Origin: Sphingobacterium sp. GVS05A
Lineage (GTDB): Bacteria > Bacteroidota > Bacteroidia > Sphingobacteriales > Sphingobacteriaceae
Length of the DNA stretch: 64,000 bases
Reading direction: 5' to 3'
Assembly (NCBI RefSeq): GCF_019969845.1
Contig: NZ_JAHXYR010000003.1
Coordinates: forward strand, 372,001-436,000
Shown: piece after piece, positions 35,898-44,952 of the stretch
Layout of the letters: each line of letters opens with the position of its first letter
Position numbering within the stretch: position 1 is the stretch's first letter
The notes under the pieces: generated by a model
The model's input: the letters and a program-made list of their open reading frames with translations, nothing else
Database searches by the model: none
Told to the model about the DNA's origin: nothing
Translations under genes and position numbers: made by a program

Positions 35898-37616
35898 ATG
35901 AATAAAAATTTAATCTTTGTCCTGTTTGCGTTATTGGGCTATCTGATGCCTGCAACAGCGCAATCTCAAAATTTCAAGATTGATACACTACAATATCAAG
36001 GGACAGCTAAAAATATAGTGAACCTGGTTATTTTGGGCGATGGCTATACAAAAGATCAATTAGACGACTATGAAGAAGATTCCAAGCAGTTCACAAATTA
36101 TTTTTTTTCAATAGAACCTTTCAAACAATACAGCAGTTTCTTTAATGTGTTTGCTATTCGGACGATATCCGAAGAATCCGGTGCTGCGCATGATTGCAAA
36201 GCAAGCGATTGTGTACACGGTGACACCGATCTCAGCAAATATCCAAGACGCTACAATAAATTCACTAGAGATCATGCTGTGCCAGTCACGCATCCCAATA
36301 CTATTTTTGGAAGCAGTTTTGACAATGGTGGACTACACCGCCTTGTAGTGCCTCAAAAAAATGAGCGTATTGAAGAAGTGTTAAAAACACATATCCCCAA
36401 CTATACACAAGTGGTGGTATTGGTCAATTCACCATTTTATGGTGGATCAGGTGGAAAGTGGGCCACCTCGACGGTCAACTTTAAAAGCAATGACATCGCT
36501 GTCCATGAGATCGGGCATTCCTTTGCTCAGCTGGCTGATGAATATTGGGCAGGAAATCAATATGCTATTGAATCTGTCAATCGCTCTCAAACGGCTGCTG
36601 CAAATGCTGTTCCCTGGAAACATTGGCTTGGAAAAGATGGTGTAGGGATCTATTCCTATGGCGGGAAGGGATCTCCGTCCAACTGGTTCAGGCCACATGA
36701 GTATTGTAAAATGCAATATCTTGTTGCCCCTTTTTGCCCTGTCTGCCAAGAGCAATTTGTGGCTTCAATCAAGCAAAAATCTAGCCCTTTTATTGCTGTA
36801 AAACCGGTATTGAATAATGTATTGACCTTAGATAGCGTTCAGAAATTTACTTTACAGCTAGCAAAACCGTCCCCGAATACATTTAAGCTGGTATGGTCCT
36901 TAAATAATGAAGCTATCGCCCATGGCATCGATTCGATCTATTTGGATCCGGGAATGTTGCGCATTGGTGCGAACGAATTGAAAGTGATTATTCAAGATAC
37001 AACAGATCTGCTCCGCAATCCGAAATATGTAAACCATAAGGATTCCATTGTATGGAAATTTAATCAGCTTAAATCCCATGAACTTGCGAAACCCATCAAT
37101 ACCTGGGGTGATACACTCGAAACCTGTTTTGGTGGGGATCAGGTGCTTACGGTTAAAAAGCCTGTCGGTGGACTAGTGTACCGTTGGTTTGAAACTCAAA
37201 GTGCTGCACCTGTCGGAACGGGGATTAATATTGTGATCGAAAAGGTCTCTGCGTCCAAAAAATATCATGTAGTCGCATATTGGAAAGACAAGCATTCAGT
37301 GCAATCGGAAGTCTTCCTGAAAACACTAGCAAAAGTGGAGAAACCCAAAAATATCCGCGTTAAGATCAACAAAAAGAAAAATAAGGTACAATTGATCATA
37401 CAAGATAAAGCGGATGCACGCTACAATTACATCTGGTCGGATGCAGATGGTAAACCAATTTACGAATGGGATGAATTCAATGGCGAATATGTACGCCCGA
37501 CGGGTGGAAATACGATGCTTGTGTTGGAACGAACTACTACCAAGCGAAAAGTCTATGTCCAAAAAGTAGATAAAGAAACAACCTGCAAGAGTGATCGGGC
37601 GGAAGTAATTTTTTAG
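35898..37616 (+). CDS. M64 family metallopeptidase (IgA peptidase M64)
   Basis: A 572-residue secreted peptidase. Signal peptide ending ATAQS. The zinc motif HEIGHSFAQLADEY has His203, Glu204, His207 and then the Asp214-Glu215 pair typical of M64; ILGDGYTKDQLDDY is the conserved N-terminal block, and a CKMQYLVAPFCPVCQEQF segment follows the catalytic core. The C-terminal ~250 residues are beta-rich Ig-like domains of the kind used in surface adhesion or attachment. M64 members include an IgA1-cleaving enzyme; the real substrate here is unknown. A lipoprotein gene follows 76 bp downstream. Confidence 0.92.
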   Translation: MNKNLIFVLFALLGYLMPATAQSQNFKIDTLQYQGTAKNIVNLVILGDGYTKDQLDDYEEDSKQFTNYFFSIEPFKQYSSFFNVFAIRTISEESGAAHDCKASDCVHGDTDLSKYPRRYNKFTRDHAVPVTHPNTIFGSSFDNGGLHRLVVPQKNERIEEVLKTHIPNYTQVVVLVNSPFYGGSGGKWATSTVNFKSNDIAVHEIGHSFAQLADEYWAGNQYAIESVNRSQTAAANAVPWKHWLGKDGVGIYSYGGKGSPSNWFRPHEYCKMQYLVAPFCPVCQEQFVASIKQKSSPFIAVKPVLNNVLTLDSVQKFTLQLAKPSPNTFKLVWSLNNEAIAHGIDSIYLDPGMLRIGANELKVIIQDTTDLLRNPKYVNHKDSIVWKFNQLKSHELAKPINTWGDTLETCFGGDQVLTVKKPVGGLVYRWFETQSAAPVGTGINIVIEKVSASKKYHVVAYWKDKHSVQSEVFLKTLAKVEKPKNIRVKINKKKNKVQLIIQDKADARYNYIWSDADGKPIYEWDEFNGEYVRPTGGNTMLVLERTTTKRKVYVQKVDKETTCKSDRAEVIF

Positions 37617-37636
37617 TTACATTGTTGGTGGCTAGT

Positions 37637-37682
37637 GATTTATAAGTTAATTTTAATCTGCCGGTTAGTTAACTTATAAATC
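37637..37682. repeat. 14-bp inverted repeat between the M64 gene and the lipoprotein gene
   Basis: GATTTATAAGTTAA / TTAACTTATAAATC, perfect arms (37637-37650 / 37669-37682) with an 18-nt loop, ending 10 bp before the ATG. It is too AT-rich for a classic terminator; operator or RNA stem are possible. Confidence 0.55.
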
Positions 37683-37692
37683 ATTCATAATT

Positions 37693-39135
37693 ATGAAAAC
37701 GAAAACCCTTTCTACTTGGGGGATTTTTTCGTGGCTATCCATCGTGATTTTAGCCGTTGTTCTATCCTGCAAGAAAAATGCAAAACTTCCTGATGAAAGC
37801 ATTGAGAAAACGCATGAGGTAACCTTCAAAATCAAGGATTTTGAAACGATTGTCACACCCTTGAAAGCACAATCGCCTAGGTTTAAAAGTGCTTCGACCA
37901 CCGGAAGCACCACCGAAAATCAACTCCTCTACCATTGGAATTTTGATAACGGTAACGCGGACCCGACCCTGGCGCTTGAGGATGCCACTGTCATTGATTA
38001 CAACAATGGTAAAACCGACTATAGCTATGTCGCCGGTTGGCCGACGTCCGGCAAAGGCATTAGTTTCAAAGGGGCCAAAGAGGTTCTGATCAAGATACCT
38101 GGTTCGGGTATCGCTACGTTGACAAATCTTTCTTTTGACGCCAATAGCTCTGGAACTGGACCTCGTGCATTACTGTTGAGTTATTCAACGGATAAAGGTG
38201 CAACATTCAAAAATCTCTCGGATACCCTACATTATCCGGCAAATCTCACTACTTCCGCCAAGTTTGTTGTAGAGCAGTCGCTTCGGGCTATTAACCTGGT
38301 CGCAGCTCAGGGATGTTGGTTAAAAATTGCCTTATTTTCGGGTAATAGGGAAGGGGCAAGTAACTACAACGAGAGTACAGGGACTTTTAAAATGGACAAT
38401 ATCAAGATTATGGGGACGACAGATCAATCTGTTCTGCCCGATAAGTTGTATTATCATATCTTCGATGTTAATACCAAGCTGCTGGTGAAGGCAGGTACAC
38501 TCAACGCAAAAGAAAAATTTAATATCGCTCTGCCGATGGGAACGTACTACCTGAGCCTGCTATCCAAAAATTCAGGTCTACCCTTATTGCTTCCGGCATC
38601 AGTGACTGATCTTAGGAGTCTTTCGGTGTCTAATGCTTTCAGTGAGCAGTCTGCTGAAATATTTGCGGTACGCGATACTTTTGATGTGAATGAATCTATT
38701 GAAAGAGTGTTGACCATGAGCCGTATCTATAGCGAAGTTAAATTTGAATGCACGGATACTGAGGGACTGGATCTTGTCGACAGTATTCAGATCAAGCAGC
38801 TGCATAAAGCCTTCCAATATTATCCTTTTGCAACGGGGACAGATGAACTAGCTGATAAGACCATCTTACGTATTATTCCCAATTTCAGCAGCAGTTCGAA
38901 AAGTTTTTTATTTAATCAGTTTATGGGAGATTTCCCAGAAAATAAGATGGTCAGCTATGAGTTGTGCATTTTCCGAAAGGGGGAACTGATGCGTACATTT
39001 GAATTGGGCAGTGAGATTCGAAGTAATGTACAGCTCTCATTCAAAGGAAAGCTGCTTGATGGCGCGAGCGGAAGTCAGGGTTTTCAGGTGATGAAAAATG
39101 AAAAATGGCGTGATAATGTGGTCATAGAATATTGA
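37693..39135 (+). CDS. Large lipoprotein partner of the M64 peptidase
   Basis: A 480-residue predicted lipoprotein, signal ending AVVLSC. The first ~250 residues look like a jelly-roll domain (LLYHWNFDNGNADPTLALED, DNIKIMGTTD), similar to the choice-of-anchor or concanavalin-like domains of Bacteroidota surface proteins. The remainder (about 255-480) is beta-rich with an Asp/Ser/Thr-rich pattern that could resemble the FimB/Mfa2 fold, but this is uncertain. It follows the M64 peptidase on the same strand and is likely co-expressed. A substrate-binding or anchoring role is inference. Confidence 0.7.
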   Translation: MKTKTLSTWGIFSWLSIVILAVVLSCKKNAKLPDESIEKTHEVTFKIKDFETIVTPLKAQSPRFKSASTTGSTTENQLLYHWNFDNGNADPTLALEDATVIDYNNGKTDYSYVAGWPTSGKGISFKGAKEVLIKIPGSGIATLTNLSFDANSSGTGPRALLLSYSTDKGATFKNLSDTLHYPANLTTSAKFVVEQSLRAINLVAAQGCWLKIALFSGNREGASNYNESTGTFKMDNIKIMGTTDQSVLPDKLYYHIFDVNTKLLVKAGTLNAKEKFNIALPMGTYYLSLLSKNSGLPLLLPASVTDLRSLSVSNAFSEQSAEIFAVRDTFDVNESIERVLTMSRIYSEVKFECTDTEGLDLVDSIQIKQLHKAFQYYPFATGTDELADKTILRIIPNFSSSSKSFLFNQFMGDFPENKMVSYELCIFRKGELMRTFELGSEIRSNVQLSFKGKLLDGASGSQGFQVMKNEKWRDNVVIEY

Positions 39136-39180
39136 TTAAAAAAGTCAATCCAACGAACCAATTTGAATAAATTCAATACT

Positions 39181-39217
39181 AAAAATAAGGCTTACCAGTT
39201 CGGAAAGCCTTATTTTT
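39181..39217. terminator. Bidirectional terminator after the lipoprotein gene
   Basis: AAAAATAAGGCTT / AAGCCTTATTTTT, perfect 13-bp stem (39181-39193 / 39205-39217), 11-nt loop, between convergent genes. Confidence 0.85.
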
Positions 39218-39292
39218 ATTTAATTTGTTTGCCCCTTATACAATTTGTTTCCAACTATTCAATGCGTAGCGGGGTCGTTTTTGCTTTTATAT

Positions 39293-40762
39293 TTATAGCA
39301 ATTTTTTTAGCAAAGTATTCCAACCTGCTAAATCATTTAAGATTCGTTCAAGATCAGCGATCGCGACGCGCTCTTGTTCCATGGTATCACGGTGACGGAT
39401 TGTTACGGTATTATCTTCCAAAGAATCGTAGTCAACCGTAATACAGATTGGCGTACCGATTGCATCCTGACGACGGTAACGTTTTCCGATCGCATCTTTT
39501 TCATCATATTGGACATTGTAGTCCAATTTTAATGTATTCAGGATCTCACGTGCTTTTTCTGGTAAACCGTCTTTCTTAGTCAAAGGCAAAATTGCAGCTT
39601 TCACCGGTGCCAATGCTGCGGGGAATTTCAATACAACACGAGAATCTTGTTTCTCTGCGGTAGAAAGATCTTCTGTTACCAATGAATTACATAGAACAGT
39701 TAAGAACAAACGATCCAATCCGATGGAAGTCTCGATGACATAAGGAATGTAATTTTGATTGATTTCCGGATCAAAATATTGAATTTTCTTTTTCGAATAC
39801 TCCTGATGCTGTTTCAAGTCAAAATCCGTACGGGAGTGGATACCTTCCACTTCTTTAAATCCGAATGGGAAGTTGAACTCGATATCCACAGCTGCATTGG
39901 CATAATGCGCCAACTTATCGTGGTCATGGTAACGGTAGTTAGCAGGATCAAATCCAAGCGCTAAATGCCATTTTAGACGTGTTTCTTTCCATTTGTTGTA
40001 CCACTCCAGTTCAGTGCCCGGACGGCAGAAGAATTGCATTTCCATTTGTTCAAACTCACGCATACGCATGATAAACTGGCGTGCAATGACTTCGTTACGG
40101 AAAGCTTTTCCGATCTGAGCAATACCAAAAGGAATTTTCATACGACCTGTCTTCTGAACGTTCAGGAAGTTAACAAAAATACCTTGGGCAGTTTCCGGAC
40201 GAAGATAAACCTGATCTGCCCCATCTGCCATGGCACCCATCTGTGTGGCAAACATCAAATTGAATTGACGTACTTCAGTCCAATTTTTGGTGCCTGAAAC
40301 CGGACAAACGATATTATGCTCTTCAATGATTGATTTTAAACCAGCCAGATCGTCCGCGTTCAATGCCGTGTTTAACGTTTCTAAAAGCGCTGCTGCTTCT
40401 GTCGCCTTTCCGTCTGCTTCATAACGTGCAATTTTGTCTTCGATCAATTGGTCGGCACGGTAGCGCTTTTTTGAATCTTTATTATCAATCATTGGGTCAT
40501 TGAACCCATCCACGTGACCAGATGCTTTCCATGTAGTTGGATGCATGAAAATTGCGGCGTCGATACCGACAATATTTTCGTGCAATTGCACCATGGATTT
40601 CCACCAATAAGTCTTTAGGTTGTTTTTAAGTTCAGAACCTAATTGACCGTAATCGTAAACGGCACTTAATCCGTCATATATTTCGCTCGATTGGAATACA
40701 AAACCGTATTCCTTCGCGTGTGATACTACACTTTTGAAAAAATCGTCTGTCTGTTTGCTCAT
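39293..40762 (-). CDS. glyS: Glycyl-tRNA synthetase, eukaryote/archaea-like dimeric type
   Basis: A 489-residue class II synthetase, start at 40762 (MSKQTDDFFKSVVSHAKEYG). It carries the class II signature motifs: FRNEVIARQFIMRMREFEQMEMQFF (motif 2, split here by sequence) and the motif 3 block ETSIGLDRLFLTVL. DGLSAVYDYGQLGSELKNNL is the usual glycine N-terminus. It ligates glycine to tRNA-Gly in the cytoplasm. It is a single polypeptide, unlike the alpha2beta2 bacterial form, as is normal for Bacteroidota. A TATATTTG element lies six nt before the ATG, and bcp lies upstream on the same strand. Confidence 0.95.
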   Translation of the reverse strand: MSKQTDDFFKSVVSHAKEYGFVFQSSEIYDGLSAVYDYGQLGSELKNNLKTYWWKSMVQLHENIVGIDAAIFMHPTTWKASGHVDGFNDPMIDNKDSKKRYRADQLIEDKIARYEADGKATEAAALLETLNTALNADDLAGLKSIIEEHNIVCPVSGTKNWTEVRQFNLMFATQMGAMADGADQVYLRPETAQGIFVNFLNVQKTGRMKIPFGIAQIGKAFRNEVIARQFIMRMREFEQMEMQFFCRPGTELEWYNKWKETRLKWHLALGFDPANYRYHDHDKLAHYANAAVDIEFNFPFGFKEVEGIHSRTDFDLKQHQEYSKKKIQYFDPEINQNYIPYVIETSIGLDRLFLTVLCNSLVTEDLSTAEKQDSRVVLKFPAALAPVKAAILPLTKKDGLPEKAREILNTLKLDYNVQYDEKDAIGKRYRRQDAIGTPICITVDYDSLEDNTVTIRHRDTMEQERVAIADLERILNDLAGWNTLLKKLL

Positions 40763-40768
40763 AAGTGG

Positions 40769-40776
40769 CAAATATA
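40769..40776 (-). promoter_or_regulatory. Candidate -7 element of glyS, 6 nt from the start
   Basis: TATATTTG on the minus strand (exact TAnnTTTG), six bases before ATG. It sits at the end of the dispersed intergenic element. Confidence 0.45.
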
Positions 40777-40854
40777 GATATTAGTATTTAGATTTTAGTA
40801 TTGCGTATTGAGTATTTAGATTTTCTCCCCACTCTTTATTCAAGCCTGAGACTT
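40771..40854 (-). repeat. Dispersed intergenic element, copy f
   Basis: On the minus strand: AAGTC-TCA-GGCTT (a G-T wobble form of the stem), a ~22-nt spacer, then TCTAAATACTCAATACGCA and a second TCTAAATACTAATATCTATA. The stem overlaps the bcp stop codon and the tail reaches the glyS promoter. Confidence 0.55.
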
Positions 40855-41320
40855 ATTTAGTTATCCCTAAATCACGAATCTGCTGTGAAGCATTTTTATT
40901 GTCCACTTTTTTGATGATGTGCTGAATGATGCCCTGCTCATCGATCACAAAGGTAGTGCGTGCTGTACCCATATATTTTTTTCCGTACATGTTTTTCTCC
41001 ACCCATACACCATAGGCCTCTACGAGGATTTTGTCCTCATCTACAAGAAGTTGAAATGGTAGCTCGTGTTTGCTGATAAACTTTTGATGTGATGCTTCAC
41101 TGTCCACGCTTACGCCAATAATTTCAAAGCCCTCTTTTTTCAGCGATTGATAGTTGTCCCTAAAATTGCAAGCCTCTGTTGTGCAGCCTGGGGTGTTGTC
41201 TTTTGGATAAAAGTAGAGAATCACCTTTTTTCCTTTGAAATCCGAAAGATGGACGGTTTCACCATTTTGATTTTTTGCACTGAAATCCGGTGCCTGTTGT
41301 CCTATTTCTAGTGTTGCCAT
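40853..41320 (-). CDS. bcp: Thioredoxin-dependent thiol peroxidase (Bcp/PrxQ)
   Basis: A 155-residue peroxiredoxin. PKDNTPGCTTEACNFRD holds the peroxidatic Cys (46) and the resolving Cys five residues later, the normal PrxQ alpha-helix arrangement. MATLEIGQQAPDFSAKNQNG is the typical N-terminus. It reduces hydrogen and lipid peroxides with thioredoxin in the cytoplasm. It lies upstream of glyS on the same strand, with a copy of the dispersed element between them. Confidence 0.95.
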   Translation of the reverse strand: MATLEIGQQAPDFSAKNQNGETVHLSDFKGKKVILYFYPKDNTPGCTTEACNFRDNYQSLKKEGFEIIGVSVDSEASHQKFISKHELPFQLLVDEDKILVEAYGVWVEKNMYGKKYMGTARTTFVIDEQGIIQHIIKKVDNKNASQQIRDLGITK

Positions 41321-41450
41321 ATGTATTTCTATTTAGCCTATTAAGATACGATATTATCCGATGAAAATCCAGCATGCACGTTAGACTTGCTTGCAAAAAT
41401 GATCCAAGAATAAGGGCCCATTAAGGATGTACTACGAACAGCAGATAAAA

Positions 41451-43175
41451 CTATCTGCTGAAAGAGGCCTCGTATGTTTTTAAATTTCCTTTATTGTCTT
41501 TGACCTCCAATTTGAAACTGTGGGTGCCACTGCTTAGATTGGATTCAAAGTCGTGCCACAGGTGTCTTGTTTTAGGATCATATTTCATCAGGGCCCATTT
41601 GCCATCTATATAAGCATCGAAGGTATCTATTCCTGAAAGATTATCACTAATGGTAAAATCTATGGAGCGTTGATTGGATACATTCTTGCCATCGCTCAGG
41701 TTACGTGCACTGATGGTTGGGGCAATGGTATCAACAGCCACATAAAAACCGCCAAATTCGCGCACATTGGCAACAACCCAACCATTTTCGTATTTCCCAC
41801 CCTGCGCTCCACCATCTGTGGAGACGATCAGCGCCTTGCTATACAAACTTTCGGGTAAGCTATAGTCCGGTTTGATCATCAGTTTGTAATAGCCGAATAC
41901 GGGTGTATAGCTATTGTGGATGTAATGCGCCGCGGAGTAGCCTTTTGCTGGTTTGGCGCCTTGGGAATAATTGAAATAAAGATCGTTATAGAGGATGTTT
42001 TTACCCATATAAACGCGTGCATTTTCAGCCTCATATTTGTTTTCATCAGCATAATGAAACATTTTGAGCCCTTCTGCTGACTTACGGCTGATAGATAGGG
42101 AAGGGTTGTTCTGTACCTTAAAATTGAGTTCGCTTTTATTGCCCTGAACATCCTTGACTACATATTTTACATCATGGACCTCATTGTCCTTTAACTCGAT
42201 CATACCCAGGTTGTCCAGTTGTTTGTAGATATTGATCGGATTATTAGGGTCTTTAAAACTCTTCTGTACCCGAACACCAGATTTCTTTAAATAAGGGTAG
42301 TCTATATACGATTGAATCGCACGGGTCTGGTCAAAGGGGATGGATTCAAAAAGTACCGTACTGATATTTTTGTTGTCAAGAAATAGTTCGATCGAATAAA
42401 CACCATAGGTAAATGAAATACCACCGCGTCGGTCTACGGTATTGATACCAAGGCCAAAGTTGCCATTAACTGGGATAGGGGCACCTGATGCCAAATTATA
42501 ATTTCCATCACCGATGGATCTAATCGTCTGGTGCCTGCGTGGGGTGTTCTCGTCAAAGATTTCACGGCCAAGGTCGTAAACTGTTATACCTCTGATCAAT
42601 GGTTTTACACCATCCGGAAATAACAGCCCGAACAATTGGGGATTTAATGGCAGTTGTGCTTTGGTGTCGCGGATCTCAAAATGCAGGTGTGGCCCCGCTG
42701 ACCCACCTGTATTTCCCGAATTGGCAATAAACTCACCTTTTTTGACGGGTACTTGATTTGGTTTGAGAAAGACATCAACATCAAAGCGTTTTTGTTTGTA
42801 TTGTTCGTCTTTTATAATTTTTGCTAGATCAGCATTGAAACTCTCCAAGTGCATATACACTGAGGTATATCCATTCGGATGGTCAATATATACGTAATTT
42901 CCGCCGCCACCGATCTGTACACGTACACGGGACACAAAACCTTCCGCCGCTGCGTGTACTGGAATATTGATGCGCTGCTGAGTGCGATAATCGTCGCCAC
43001 CATGGAAATGCGTTGCCCGCAACTCACCAAATGAGCCCGATGCTTGGGGAGCGATATCCATCGGCCGTACGAAATAATTCTGCGGATAATTGCGACTTTT
43101 GATAATATCCTGTGCTTGGGCGAGGCTAAAGGCAAAGGTCAATACACTCATTAAAAATGTTGTTTTTTTCATCAT
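41451..43175 (-). CDS. M23 family metallopeptidase, secreted
   Basis: A 574-residue protein. The start at 43175 is set by GAGG seven bases upstream and a clean signal peptide (ending SLAQAQ); longer readings overlap the FAH gene. The M23 domain (about 30-190) has THFHGGDDY (first His and Asp) and GPHLHFEIRD (HLH), the zinc ligands. The C-terminal ~370 residues are beta-rich, with an Ig-like region (SISRKSAEGLKMF, DNLSGIDTFDAYIDGKW). M23 enzymes cut peptidoglycan cross-links; this one acts in the envelope. It starts 10 bp after the FAH-family gene. Confidence 0.92.
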   Translation of the reverse strand: MMKKTTFLMSVLTFAFSLAQAQDIIKSRNYPQNYFVRPMDIAPQASGSFGELRATHFHGGDDYRTQQRINIPVHAAAEGFVSRVRVQIGGGGNYVYIDHPNGYTSVYMHLESFNADLAKIIKDEQYKQKRFDVDVFLKPNQVPVKKGEFIANSGNTGGSAGPHLHFEIRDTKAQLPLNPQLFGLLFPDGVKPLIRGITVYDLGREIFDENTPRRHQTIRSIGDGNYNLASGAPIPVNGNFGLGINTVDRRGGISFTYGVYSIELFLDNKNISTVLFESIPFDQTRAIQSYIDYPYLKKSGVRVQKSFKDPNNPINIYKQLDNLGMIELKDNEVHDVKYVVKDVQGNKSELNFKVQNNPSLSISRKSAEGLKMFHYADENKYEAENARVYMGKNILYNDLYFNYSQGAKPAKGYSAAHYIHNSYTPVFGYYKLMIKPDYSLPESLYSKALIVSTDGGAQGGKYENGWVVANVREFGGFYVAVDTIAPTISARNLSDGKNVSNQRSIDFTISDNLSGIDTFDAYIDGKWALMKYDPKTRHLWHDFESNLSSGTHSFKLEVKDNKGNLKTYEASFSR

Positions 43176-43185
43176 GTCCGTTCCT

Positions 43186-43797
43186 CTATTTGATTTTGCA
43201 GCTAAACATTTTTTGCGCTCCGATAAACCCTTCCAATAGATCGCCAATTGTGACGGATCCAACACCAACCGGCGTGCCGGTATAGATCAGGTCGCCTTTA
43301 CGTAAGGTGATAAATTTGGATGTGTAGACAATCAGGTCTTCAAAGGAGAAAATCATATCCTTGGTATTGCCCTGTTGGATAGTTTGCCCATTTTGTTGCA
43401 AAGAGAAATCAATAGCATCGATAGTGCTGAATTCTTCTTTGGGAATTAAATTGCTGATCACAGCGGAGTGATCAAAGGCTTTTGCCAGTTCCCAGGGAAG
43501 ACTTTTTGCTTTAAGCTCCTGTTGTAGATCTCTTGCAGTGAAGTCGATTCCCAGACCGATTGCATCATAATAGGTCGAGGCGAATTTAGGCGTTACATGT
43601 TTGCCTTCCTTGCAGATCCGGAGAACAACTTCGGTCTCAAACTGAATGTTTTTGGAAAATTCTGGGTAATAGAAATCTTTGTTATCTTTTAATACCGCAG
43701 TATCGGGTTTTAAAAAAATGATCGGATTTTCAGGGACTGGATTATTGAGTTCTTTCGCGTGGTCGATGTAATTGCGACCGATTGCAATTATTTTCAT
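43186..43797 (-). CDS. Fumarylacetoacetate hydrolase (FAH) family protein
   Basis: A 203-residue cytoplasmic enzyme of the short FAH form. GRNYIDHAKELN, PDTAVL, FETEVVLRI and GIDFTARDLQ are family blocks; the Glu pair in FETEVVL and the Asp in GIDFTARD are metal ligands. The short members include acylpyruvase and oxaloacetate decarboxylase (FAHD1 type). The ATG at 43797 is preceded by a 13-nt spacer from the weak upstream region. It shares an operon with the M23 peptidase, though a functional link is not obvious. Confidence 0.9.
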   Translation of the reverse strand: MKIIAIGRNYIDHAKELNNPVPENPIIFLKPDTAVLKDNKDFYYPEFSKNIQFETEVVLRICKEGKHVTPKFASTYYDAIGLGIDFTARDLQQELKAKSLPWELAKAFDHSAVISNLIPKEEFSTIDAIDFSLQQNGQTIQQGNTKDMIFSFEDLIVYTSKFITLRKGDLIYTGTPVGVGSVTIGDLLEGFIGAQKMFSCKIK

Positions 43798-44280
43798 TGT
43801 ATAAGTCTTTTAAGGCGATGAAGCTTTCAGATTTTTTGCGCTATTCGATGATGGCAGCTATCCATCCTTTACTTTCTAGTCATTGATGAATGTATCCTAC
43901 TAATGCCGAAATAAATCATGTAGATTTCATGCCTGTCTATTTTTTGAATGATATCGGAACATTTTTCAAGAGAACGACGAATTTACGAGCATGATATGCC
44001 CGCTCGGGTGCTTGAAAAAACAAACTTAACAAATGTAGAATGCTTATCCAAAAATCAAGGAGAACAACTGTATTTATAATTTATAACAATATTGCTATTT
44101 ATATAGGTTTTACTTAGGTTTTGTTTAGGTTTTAGTTAGGTATAGTATAGGTAATATCTAACTAAAACCTATATTAAATCTAACTTAAACCTATTTTATA
44201 ACTAAGCTAATTCAAACTTTAATATTGATCATGTGTTTATCTAGTTGACATAGGAATTAAATTAAACAAAATCTTAAAGT
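43798..44280. other. Long intergenic region containing the 11-bp array
   Basis: No convincing gene between the FAH gene and the DUF6266 gene. 43798-44104 shows no frame or motif I can name. 44105-44192 holds the array of 11-bp units. 44193-44280 is AT-rich leader. Confidence 0.6.
44105..44192 (+). repeat. Eight contiguous 11-bp units in a convergent, palindromic array
   Basis: AGG begins at 44105, 44116, 44127, 44138 and 44149, exactly 11 bp apart, with units AGGTTTTACTT, AGGTTTTGTTT, AGGTTTTAGTT, AGGTATAGTAT and AGGTAATATCT. The next three units, starting 44160, 44171 and 44182, are the reverse complement of the same type (AACTAAAACCT, ATATTAAATCT, AACTTAAACCT) and keep the same phase. The 14-bp arms 44126-44139 and 44158-44171 pair perfectly. 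The array ends 88 bp before the DUF6266 start. Confidence 0.85.
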
Positions 44281-44916
44281 ATGGCAATATTAGAAGATGG
44301 TCCAAATGGTGGTTTTCGAGGTAAAGTCGGTTCAATATATGGATATAATCGAATGGGGCAATGGATTATTCGAGGTGCGCGTAGAAAAAGTAATAAACCT
44401 CCAACCGAAGCACAACGCTTACATCGCCAAAAATTAAAATTGGTAAGTGAGTTTTGTAGGGAGAACAAGGCTGTTTTTGATTTTGGCTATGAGCTAAAAA
44501 AAGAAAACGGATCTAAATATGGTGCATTTCAGCTCGCGCAAAAACATGTTTTCAATGATGTGTTGGCTTTTGATGCTGATTATAATCCCGTTGTGAATTT
44601 TGAAAATTTGAAAGTGTTTGTGGGGGATTTAATGCCACCTGAGTGTACTAAGGTAAGTGTGAATGAAGGACGTATATTTTTGGAATGGATACCAAGCCCA
44701 GCGTATGATGATGAAATTTATAAGTTAAATCTGGCATGTGTTAGCTTAAACGATTTCTGTTCGTTGAAGCTTGCAGTTGCATCTGCTAGAGATGGTCAAT
44801 GTTTTGTGAATATGCCGGTTGAATTAAATCAGAAAGCTGAATATCATGTTTACATTGGTGTTTGGGATACTTTTAGAAGGGCGCTTTCTAATTCGGTCTA
44901 TTGTGGTGTCATTTAG
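44281..44916 (+). CDS. DUF6266 family protein
   Basis: A 211-residue cytoplasmic-looking protein without signal peptide. The first ~45 residues, with GGFRGKVGSIYGYNRMGQW and then RRKSNKPPTEAQ, are the conserved opening I know from DUF6266 proteins, which occur in several copies in Pedobacter and Sphingobacterium genomes and have no assigned function. The rest contains KKENGSKYGAFQLAQKH and a beta-rich C-terminus (VSVNEGRIFLEWIPSPAYDD, TFRRALSNSVYCGVI) that could be an Ig-like fold. It stands alone behind the 11-bp array. Confidence 0.8.
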   Translation: MAILEDGPNGGFRGKVGSIYGYNRMGQWIIRGARRKSNKPPTEAQRLHRQKLKLVSEFCRENKAVFDFGYELKKENGSKYGAFQLAQKHVFNDVLAFDADYNPVVNFENLKVFVGDLMPPECTKVSVNEGRIFLEWIPSPAYDDEIYKLNLACVSLNDFCSLKLAVASARDGQCFVNMPVELNQKAEYHVYIGVWDTFRRALSNSVYCGVI

Positions 44917-44952
44917 TAGGATTTTTCAGCCTACTTGTGTATCTTTAACACT

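Noticed and set aside
44105..44192. CRISPR array
   Set aside because: Units are 11 bp, contiguous and without spacers, and change orientation midway; no cas genes.
44105..44192. Rho-independent terminator
   Set aside because: The 14-bp arms are AT-rich, the loop is 18 nt and no T run follows; the regular 11-bp phase is not explained by a terminator.
44915..44935. Terminator after the DUF6266 gene
   Set aside because: Only a 6-bp stem without a T run.
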